Of a DNA stretch of 64,000 nt, positions 55,876 to 64,000 are shown piece after piece. This stretch comes from Parastagonospora avenae f. sp. tritici 18332-5. Lineage: Eukaryota; Ascomycota; Dothideomycetes; Pleosporales; Phaeosphaeriaceae. The stretch's first letter is position 1. The number at the start of each line of letters is the position of its first letter. The position numbers and the translations under genes are program-made. The notes under the pieces are model-generated. The model saw only the letters and a list, made by a program, of their open reading frames with translations. It made no database searches and was not told where the DNA came from. The stretch covers positions 1 through 64,000 of the forward strand of contig JAFJTR010000119.1 in NCBI GenBank assembly GCA_022559985.1, read 5' to 3'.

Positions 55876-57215
55876 GCGCTTCATATATTCGTTGAAAGAA
55901 AAAGTAGAATTATCCCATACAATTATGAAAGTAGCACGATATGGTAGTCTATAATCTTGGCCAGAGAACTGTTGCTAGTCTATCAAATTGATCCTTCTGT
56001 TGGTAGGGCTTCGCACTAGTGCTGAAAGGAAATAACGATAACTAGGAATGCATTGTGTTCGGTGATTGTTGTTGACTTCATTGTACTAAGGAGGAGAACT
56101 ACACAAGAGATGGGCTCAGGGGTTCTGGTCTGAGCGCTGCTCGGACGCTGCCATCAGCGCGTCTGACCGCGTGACCGAGATCAGTGCGCCTGATCGCGTA
56201 GTTGAGGTATTGACGATACTTGTGATCCGACACCTTCGGAATATCGACTGCGAGATTTTCACCACTCGGATGTGTAATAAGCATGATCATGGATTACTGT
56301 GGATTCTCGACCTCGCCACTAAGAAGGGATATTTATGGGTAGACCTTACGGTTCTGTTGAGCTCCTCGGAGGTTTGCATCGGTTTCAATTCTAGAAAGGC
56401 GCACAAAGGTGAAAACTTGAACAGATCGAACGACACGATCAGTGTTCAAACAGCAACGCCTCAAAATAGTCGTGCTAATGTTGCTCATGCGAAACGTCTA
56501 AAAGCCTCGGCAATCGTTGTGATCAGACGTCTCTGAACCATGTGATAACGAATGAGGGGCTCGCGGATAAGTCTCTTGTCTACCACAGGTGTCTCGTTGT
56601 GAACTTTTGCATCCATGTGTTCGCTCAGGACGAACGAGACCGAAATACATGCTAATAGGAATGGTGTCGGATCGTGAGTATCGGTAGGGACGTCGTCTGC
56701 TCAACACTGACCGACGAGCCGACGCGATCCTTCTTCGACCCTACTTCGGCCCGACTTGCGCTACGCTCAGGTATGCTTTCGTAGCACCCACGTTCATAGA
56801 TCAATCAATACCAATACCAGTCACCAGAAGAACCTCGTTGTTGTTATTCACCCGTACGATCGTACAAGGCCTACCAAAAAATGGAACAATTTCCGCGAGG
56901 GCACTCAAAGCGGAGGTGGTTGTCGGTGTTACTTCACGTGTATATCAACCGATAGGGATCTCCTGTTGCGTTTGCTAACCCGTTGCGGTAAAGCTGCAGA
57001 TCGTGGCTATCCTAACTTTCCTAGCGCTGACGACCAAATGCAACTGCCTTCGTCATCAATCACCTCAATGATTGTGATCGGTCCGAACTTTCAAGAACCA
57101 CTAGTACGTATGACGGCCCCACTCAGTTACACAACTAACAATCCTGAACTCAAGATCAATCGTATCGACACTTTGCCGTCTTTTCCTCATCAACTCCTTC
57201 AAAAGATAGTTCACG
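55876..57215. other. Intergenic, no gene recognised
   Basis: About 1.3 kb between the P450 and the VOC gene. Open frames present lack motifs. Confidence 0.55.
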
Positions 57216-57803
57216 ATGGGCATCGACTTCGACAATCCTGGGACAGCAGTGAAGCCTCCAAACAAACTTGCTCATGTGGTCCTGCGAACAAACAACATGA
57301 AAGCAATGGTAAACTTCTATTGCACGTTCCTCGGCGCAAGAATCGTTCACGGGGGAAAGATGCTCGCATTCCTGACATACGACGACGAGCATCATCGCAT
57401 AGCCTTTGTGCAAATCCCCAAAACGAAACCAAAAGTTCGCAGCAGCTGTGGGCTGGAGCACATCGCCTTTACATTCGACTCGCTTTCAGAGCTATTGCTT
57501 GCTTACCGCCAGCGCAAACAGAATGGCATCTTGCCAATTTGGTGTGTGAATCATGGAACATCGACGTCGATATACTACAGAGATCCTGATGGCAACGAAA
57601 TCGAGACACAAACGGATAACTTTAAGGATCCAAGTGACGCGACGAAGTATATGGAATCTCCTGAGTTTGCAAAAAATCCGATTGGCGTGGACTTCGACCC
57701 CGAAGATATGATCAAACGCTTGCAGAAGGGAGAGAAGGAGGAGATGTTGATGCAGCGCGAGGATATCGGCCGTCGGTTCATGCGTACTGATGCAAAGTTG
57801 TGA
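57216..57803 (+). CDS. VOC (glyoxalase/extradiol dioxygenase fold) protein
   Basis: Intronless, 195 residues. Two beta-alpha-beta-beta-beta modules are visible. Candidate metal ligands are His in KLAHVVLRT, His in GLEHIAFTFDS and Glu in YYRDPDGNEIETQTDNF, the VOC metal triad. The C-terminal 60 residues (GVDFDPEDMIKRLQKGEKEE...) are charged and resemble the tails of fungal glyoxalase-family proteins annotated near aromatic catabolism genes. Members include lactoylglutathione lyase and ring-cleavage dioxygenases; which activity applies here is open. It lies between a P450 and an FAD hydroxylase, which favours a role in breaking down or modifying a ring compound (inference). Intact. Confidence 0.87.
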   Translation: MGIDFDNPGTAVKPPNKLAHVVLRTNNMKAMVNFYCTFLGARIVHGGKMLAFLTYDDEHHRIAFVQIPKTKPKVRSSCGLEHIAFTFDSLSELLLAYRQRKQNGILPIWCVNHGTSTSIYYRDPDGNEIETQTDNFKDPSDATKYMESPEFAKNPIGVDFDPEDMIKRLQKGEKEEMLMQREDIGRRFMRTDAKL

Positions 57804-58232
57804 CGTGAAAATTGGTTGTTCTCAAGACGGAAGAAATACAAGGCGCATGTAAGCAATCTGATGGCCTATGAGTTCAGCTTCGACCAAGCCTGCCAGTAAT
57901 GCTATTCATGCATTCCAAGCACTGCACGTTCTCTACAATTGCAAAGAGGCCTCTGCGTGATTATTGCTTAGAACGAAGATCATTCTGCACAAATATGCTT
58001 ACGTCTCTTTTGGCATGTGAGAGACGTAGATCTGACTACGGGATGAATTGCTTATCCCTAGACGGACCGAACGTCTATTTGGCCCACTGGGATGTACCAT
58101 GAACCACAGCATCCGCTAGCCAAAGCACCACCGATCCGGTGGCTCCGGACTGTGGGGCAGTATGTATGTAACACCAGTAAATCACAAAAAATGTACTTGA
58201 AGGTCAGCCTGACATAGGCAACCAACAACACC
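57804..58232. other. Intergenic, promoter of the FAD monooxygenase
   Basis: About 430 bases. No additional gene seen. Confidence 0.55.
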
Positions 58233-60122
58233 ATGACTCCCAACGCGCAGCCAGTCCAGGAGGACCTACCACCAGGCACTGTCCTGATTGTCGGAGGTGG
58301 CCCTGTAGGACTAACGCTGGCAACAGTACTATCTCATCACAACGTCCGATCTGTGTTATTAGAACGGAACGAAACGACAACAAGATGGCCCAAGGTGGAT
58401 CTGACCAACGCGCGCACCATGGAAATTTTCCGCCGACTGGGTTTAGCAGACGAATTGCGAGCAAAAGGAGTTCCGTCACACTACCCGTTCACCGTGCTCA
58501 TATCCTCTGGCCTTGGGAATGAGAAGGCACTCACTGAATGGCTGCTACCCAGTGTCGACGAGTATCGAGCGCAAATTAGGGCCAGGAATGACGGCTCACA
58601 ACCTCGCGAAGCTTGGCAGCGGATATCGCTGATTACATTCGAAGCTTGGATGAAAGAGCTGTGTGTGAATAATGAGATGATTGATGCAAGGTTTGGATGG
58701 AAGGTTGAGAGTGTCGAGGAACGTGATGGTAGAGTTAGAACTGTTGCATCGTGCTCAAAGACAGGTGCGACCACCGAAATCTTGTCAGATTATGTCCTCG
58801 GATGTGATGGTGCATCTAGTAGGGTACGAAGATCGTTTGGGATTCAGATGGATGGCGGACCCTTGTAAGCGATCTCCCTATTGTCTACTACACAGATCTG
58901 GGGCTGACATACAACTCAAATCAGACGGGGACAAGTACTTCTCGTCCACTTCAAGTCAAAAGACCTGACGCGCTTGCATGCCCAAGGCTACTTTTGGCAC
59001 ATTTTTTTTGTACGCGAGCCTGGGGTGTACAGTGGTGCACTCATCGCGCAGGATGAAGTGGACCAATGGACTATCCATTACAGCCTTCCACTCGACACAG
59101 ACACCTCAACAATTGGGTCTGAAGAAGCCATCTACACCGTTCTTGGTGGTCTCAGAGGCAAATACGAAATCCAAATCGACGAGATACTCGTGCGCTCTAT
59201 ATGGCGTCCTAACATCGCTGTTGCCCAAACGTGGTCCAGCCCTGGGCAGCGCGTCTTCCTTGCTGGGGATGCTGCGCACCAGAACGTCCCGACTGGTGGA
59301 TATGGGATGAACACAGGAATAGCAGACGCATACAATTTGGGTTGGAAAGTTGCAGCAACCCTTGAGTACGGTGGTGCTGGACTGTTGCGATCGTACGACT
59401 CAGAGCGGATCCCAGTCGCTGTGCGTGTCATGCAGCACTCGAAAGCGCACACGAAAGTACACACATCCATATCGCAGTTCTTCCAAGGGATCAATCCTCA
59501 TGTCATCGATCAACCCACTGAGGCTGGTGTGGCTCTTCGACAAATGGTCCATAAATACTACCAGAAGAATGATGGTGAACACAAACACAATGGTATTGAG
59601 ATGGGCTACATATACGAATCAGAAATCCTGCAAACGCCTAGATCAGGATCGAAGCCAGTGTGGCAAGAGTACAACTACGTACCATCTACATGGCCAGGAA
59701 ACCGAGCACCACATGTCTTCCTTACGGACGGGTCCGCTATCTTCGATCATTTTGGCAAGGATTGGACTTTGGTGTCGTTTGTCGAGAACATCGAGGACTG
59801 CTCAGTGCGATTGCTCCTGGATGCGGCAAATACTCTGCGCATTCCAGTCAAGCACGTCGACATCTCAGGCGAACGTCACGCGCGAAACGTTTGGCAGCGA
59901 GATTTGGTGCTTGTGCGGCCGGATGAGCACGTCGCCTGGAGTGCAGACGCGATTCAAGACTCAAACGAAGCGCGGAGAATCCTGGAAGTTGCAGTGGGTT
60001 TGAGGCCTGCGGAAAACATTGTTGGTAACGCTAATGATCAGGTTTGGGACAAGTCCACTTCGGTCGCTGAGGTTCAGGCCAACACAAACGAGAACATACG
60101 CGACTCCATAGCTAAATTGTGA
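58233..60122 (+). CDS. FAD-binding aromatic monooxygenase (phenol hydroxylase-like, PheA/TfdB family)
   Basis: Two exons, 58233-58864 and 58925-60122, give 609 residues. The dinucleotide motif is VLIVGGGPVGLTLATVL, the second is YVLGCDGASSRVR (DG motif), and the FAD ribityl motif is VFLAGDAAHQNVPTGGYGMNTGIADAYNLGWK (GDAAH). A C-terminal thioredoxin-like domain begins near APHVFLTDGSAIFDHFG, as in phenol 2-monooxygenase and TfdB/MhpA types. These cytosolic enzymes hydroxylate aromatic rings with NAD(P)H and O2. With the neighbouring VOC and P450 genes it fits a route for aromatic catabolism or for a phenolic metabolite. Intact, in contrast to the FAD monooxygenase at 33010. Confidence 0.92.
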
Positions 60123-60366
60123 GGATCTGCGGTGTTGGAGAAGTTTGGTGCTGAGCGGTTAGATCGTGCCGTAGGACAAACAGTTTCCAGACCATTCTGC
60201 AAGTAGTTTCCCCTGATATCAGGAAAGATTTGTGTCAAACCGAAAACGACGTACAGTCCGCTTGTTCATAGATGTTGCTCTCTCGTGAAATATTTAAGCA
60301 GCTTAAATCCCACGGATCTTGTCCACCTACCCCTCGCGCATACCGTCAGTCCCATCCCTCATCAAT

Positions 60367-63300
60367 ATGGCTAGTCTCAACTCCCTAAAGCAAGCCTTGA
60401 GACACGCATCGGCGCACATCGACCCTTCATCAAGACAAACACTATCGGACCAACAGTACGCCGACGGTTTCAGCATCTTCAACGAGGCGCCCAATGATCA
60501 GATGCACGATATCTTCATCACACCGACCCTCACATCCGTACTCGCTCCCCTATTCGACTCCCGCCTTGCTATATCCGTGCTAGAAATTGGTCCCGGACCG
60601 GAGAGCATCATTGACTCGCTGCCCGAGGGCATGAGACGCAAGATCAAGCGGTACACAGGGTTTGAGCCGAACAATGTTTTCGCGCAACGTCTGGAGGACC
60701 AACTGAAGTGCCCCTATCATAAAGGAGTATTATCAGGGCTGAATGGACAACATGACATTCAAAGAAAAGCGTATGAGTTGCATTGTGAAACGCAAGCCGA
60801 GAAATTCGACGTCGTGCTGTTCTGTCATAGCATATACGGCATGCATCCAAAAGGACACTTTATCGAGCACGCATTGGGCTCGCTTGGAGAAGTTGGAGAC
60901 GAGATGGTGGTGGTGTTTCACCGCGGAGGGGAGTTAGACTTTAGTGGCTTGGTGTGTCATCGGACTGCAGCTTGGCCTGATTTGTCGCTCCAGGTACCCG
61001 AGGATGACGAGCGTCTCGACCTCTTCGCATCTTTCATAGCGGGGTTTACCGTTGAAGACGCCGATGTCCGAAAAAGGTGGCGAGACGTATGCCATACCTT
61101 AGGCACTCGAACAGGCAATCATCTTGTCTTCCATGCACCGGAGATCATGGTGGCGTTCAACAAACATGCGACTACCTTGCCGGAAGTGCTCGCAGAAGTT
61201 CCAGCGGCGATGCCAGCCACGGAAATCAAGAACAGGGAGGCGAGGATCCTACAATACGCTGCTATAGTCACTCCAAAGTCGATCGCGCAGGTCCAAAAAT
61301 GTGTGCAGTGGGCACACAAGTACAAGCTCAACCTGACGGTCATCGGTGGAAGCCACAGCGGCCAATGTCTACAATCGAATGTCGTCGGCGTGGATATGAG
61401 CGCTTTCACCGACCTCCATGTTCTCCACGACGGCTCATGGATAGAAGGAGACGATGTCGAAGACGGACTTTTCGTCATGATGGGCGCGGGGTGCACTGCC
61501 GGACAAATCGTGAGCGAAACCCTGAACTCCAGTCTGACCATCCCGCTGGGCTCGCGACCGAGTGTCGGTGCTGGCTTATGGCTGAAAGGCGGTATAGGCC
61601 ACCTATCGCGGCGCCATGGACTGTCCTGCGACTCAGTTGTCGGCGCCGTGATGGTCAGCCCGACTGGCGAGGTTCTACACATTGGCTGTGTCCCAAGATC
61701 AAACTTGCCACAAGATGCAATACGTCCTGATAACGAAGCCGAGCTTCTCTGGGCCGTCAAAGGCGCTGGGACGAACTTCGGAATCGTGACTAGTGTGGTG
61801 TTCGGGGCGTACACTGCTCCGAAATTCCTGGTACGCGAGTGGGTTCTGTCGCTCGGTAGTCGCGAGGAAGCCGTGGACAAGCTGGCGAAGTTCAACGAGA
61901 TCGCTATTAAGCTGGATCAGAGTCAGTCTGCGGATCCATGTCTGTACTGGGGCGATGGCGAATTGCGTCTTGGAGTAACGATGTACGAAAGCTCCGTAAG
62001 AGGAGAGTTCAATCATACGTCAACGCCCTTCGACACATTCTTTGGCAAGCTCGAAGTCGTCAAGACCGTGGACTGCATGGGCCTTTTCAACACGGACATG
62101 TACATGTCTTGCATGCACGGCGGACATGCCGGCGGCAAGACGTCTTCCTTCAAGCGCTGCGTGTTCCTGAAGGACATTGGCAATCGCCAAGTAGCCGATC
62201 TCTTGGTGAAGGCCATCGAAGATCGTCCCACGCCAACGTGCTACCTCCACCTTCTACAAGGCGGTGGGGCTATCCGAGACGTTGCGGAAACTTCCACTGC
62301 GTTTGGCTGCCGAGACTGGGATTTTGCTTGTGTCATCACGGGCGTCTGGCCGCGTGACGAGGATGCTACAGAGAGTTCGCGTACCACAATTCAATGGGTA
62401 TACGATCTTAGCAATACACTGTCACCGTTGAGCCAAGGCATATATGGCGCAGACTTGGGACCTGATCCTCGTGACGAACTGCTAGCAAGAAAGGCTTTTG
62501 GACCTAATCAGACGCGACTGGTTCGTCTCAAAAAGGCCATGGATTCACAGAACGTATTGGCGTATGCTTGTCCGCTGCCGAAAAACCCGCCAGAGGCACA
62601 ACTTATTGTTCTTGTTACAGGAGACCACGGTGCTGGGAAGGACTACTGCGCTGAACTGTGGGCGTCAGAGTTCAAGAATCGCGCTCCGGAACGTCTGAAG
62701 GTTCATATCAGCAATATCAGCGATGCTATACGCGGCCAGTACTGGAGCTAACTTCGCTCGTTTGCTCGATGATCGTGCTTACAAAGAGCAGCACCGTACA
62801 GCGATAACAGCATTCTTCAAAGCGCGAGTTCGACATAGACCCAATCTCCCAGAGGAGTACTTCCTGGATGTCGTGTACGGCGCTGCAGAGGCCGATGTTC
62901 TATTCATCACTGGCATGCGAGATCCCGCACCGGTCGCGATGTTTTCGCACCTTGTTCCCGGAAGTCGCGTGATCGAGGTACGTGTTCAGGCCAGCGAAAG
63001 GACACTATACAGTCGCCGAGGTTGCAAAGGTTCTGGCGTTGCGAAGAGAGAGACGGCCACCGCACCGCTGGACTGGTGTCCAGACTTCGAATTCGACAAC
63101 AACGCAAAAGGACCTAGTGCAGCGAGAGATTTCGCCGAGAAGCACTTAATACCTCTCATCCACCCCAATTTCCAGCGGTTAGCCGACATGGTGCGCACAA
63201 TCCCCAGCTTCCCAGTCGCCGGCACTCGGTTCCGTCACGTGCTCGGGATAGCGCAAGAACCTAATGGCCTGGCTCTGTGCTCATCCTTATTGAAGTCGCT

Positions 63301-63743
63301 CTACCCTGAAGACTTGTCTAAAGTCGATGCGCTAGTGAGTTGCGAAGCAGGTGGCTTCGTGTTCGCTTTCTGCCCTGGCCTCGTCTATCAGCGTCCCTCT
63401 GACCTTCATTCGCAATGGTGGCAAACTTCCACAGCCAAAACTATCTGTCGCGAAGCTGCAATCACACATTTCATCTCATGAGATCCTGAAGGATGACACG
63501 ATCGAATTAGAGCGCGATGCGATCTCGAGCAGCGCCTCAGTGGTGGTGGTCGACGATGTGCTCGCCTCCGGACAGACTTTGTGTGCAGTATTGCAGCTGT
63601 TGGAACAAGCCGGTATCCAGTCCGGGAATATCACAGTCTTAGTCGTTGCTGAGTTCCCTGTTCATCGTGGTCGAACGATGCTGCGATCTCGTGGTTTTGG
63701 GAGGGTGAGCGTGCGAAGTCTTCTTATTTTTGGGGATAGATAG
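60367..63743 (+). CDS. Giant fusion: methyltransferase-like + FAD-linked oxidase + P-loop kinase-like + phosphoribosyltransferase, with two apparent frameshifts
   Basis: From ATG 60367 the frame runs to TAA 62749-62751. Residues 1-260 are Rossmann methyltransferase-like (SVLEIGPGPESIIDSL, KFDVVLFCHSIYGMHPKGH). Residues 290-730 are a PCMH/BBE-type FAD-linked oxidase (LTVIGGSHSGQCLQSNVVGVDMS, GGIGHLSRRHGLSCDSVVGAV, LLWAVKGAGTNFGIVTSVVFGAYT). A P-loop at about 746 (LVTGDHGAGKDYCAE) starts a kinase-like part that continues in another frame (YAASTGANFARLLDDRAYKEQHR, FITGMRDPAPVA). Then GGFVFA is interrupted, and a third frame gives SALASSISVPLTFIRNGGKL and the PRPP-binding VVVVDDVLASGQTL, ending at 63743. 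Intron borders do not explain the shifts. Recent pseudogene, assembly errors or unusual expression are the options. Total about 1,125 aa. Confidence 0.75.
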
Positions 63744-64000
63744 ATGTCCTTTCAGATCAGAGACTTTCAAGTTCTTGTTACTGCAGCAAATGAGTTCAAA
63801 TGAAACCGGTCTTTCGTAATTATGGTTACGTGTAAAATTGTGTTGGCACAAGCACGACACTGACGCGGTCACGAAGATAAACAGGTGACCGTGAAGCATG
63901 GCGCGACCGGGAAGCGCCAAGCGGAGCTTAAGGCGGGAGATGATATACTGAGAAACCATGATCGATGTGGCAACTGATGAAAGACAAGAACTCGACCGGA
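63744..64000. other. 3' flank, no gene recognised
   Basis: Last 257 bases; only the downstream region of the fusion gene is seen. Confidence 0.6.

Noticed and set aside
56756..57589. 277-codon plus-strand frame overlapping the VOC gene
   Set aside because: Different frame from the VOC protein, which carries clear family motifs; the upstream part has no motif.

Overview
This is a nuclear window from a filamentous ascomycete (Pezizomycotina). Introns are short (about 40-95 bases), with GTAAGT-like donors, CTAAC/CTGAC branch sites and CAG/TAG acceptors. Fungal-specific families are present: a CFEM-Pth11 receptor, a Zn2Cys6 regulator, GPI-anchored and cysteine-rich secreted proteins, and Fot1 and Tad1 elements. 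The style of the secreted proteins suggests Dothideomycetes, but that is inference. Premature stops in the transposons and in several genes are almost all explainable as C-to-T changes, as repeat-induced point mutation (RIP) or deamination would leave.

Left edge (1-4.1 kb) is transposon-rich: the 3' end of a decayed Tad1-type LINE abuts the C-terminal half of a cytochrome P450. Next is a complete Fot1/pogo element with terminal inverted repeats and TA duplication, whose transposase carries two in-frame TAG codons. From 4.2 to 22 kb the window is mostly conserved: a 2OG-Fe(II) oxygenase, a GPI-anchored secreted protein, an unrecognised nuclear-looking protein, a mitochondrial PDK/BCKDK-family kinase head-to-head with a USP7/Ubp15 deubiquitinase, a p24 cargo receptor, and a Gln-rich protein with SUMO-interacting-like motifs. 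A 1.8 kb stretch between the last two has intron-like units but no convincing gene.

From 22 to 37 kb the region is accessory: a low-complexity gene broken by a 97-base assembly gap, an NmrA-like pseudogene with two stops, a zinc alcohol dehydrogenase, a two-repeat secreted protein with one frameshift, a GH92 mannosidase, a broken FAD monooxygenase and a short-chain dehydrogenase. From 37 to 42 kb are housekeeping genes: an ADP-ribosylglycohydrolase, APC/C subunit Cdc16/Apc6 and splicing factor Yju2.

From 42 to 47.4 kb an MFS sugar-type transporter and a PhyH-family dioxygenase share a promoter, and a Zn2Cys6 regulator sits tail-to-tail with the dioxygenase; this may be a small metabolic unit. 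From 49 to 52.3 kb a cysteine-rich secreted protein lies next to a CFEM-Pth11-like receptor. The right arm (54-63.7 kb) holds four co-directional oxidative genes: a P450 with a damaged splice donor, a VOC/glyoxalase-fold protein, a phenol-hydroxylase-like FAD monooxygenase, and a very large fusion (methyltransferase-like, FAD-linked oxidase, P-loop kinase-like and phosphoribosyltransferase parts) read through two apparent frameshifts. That fusion is the most unusual object in the window. No rRNA, tRNA or CRISPR was recognised.
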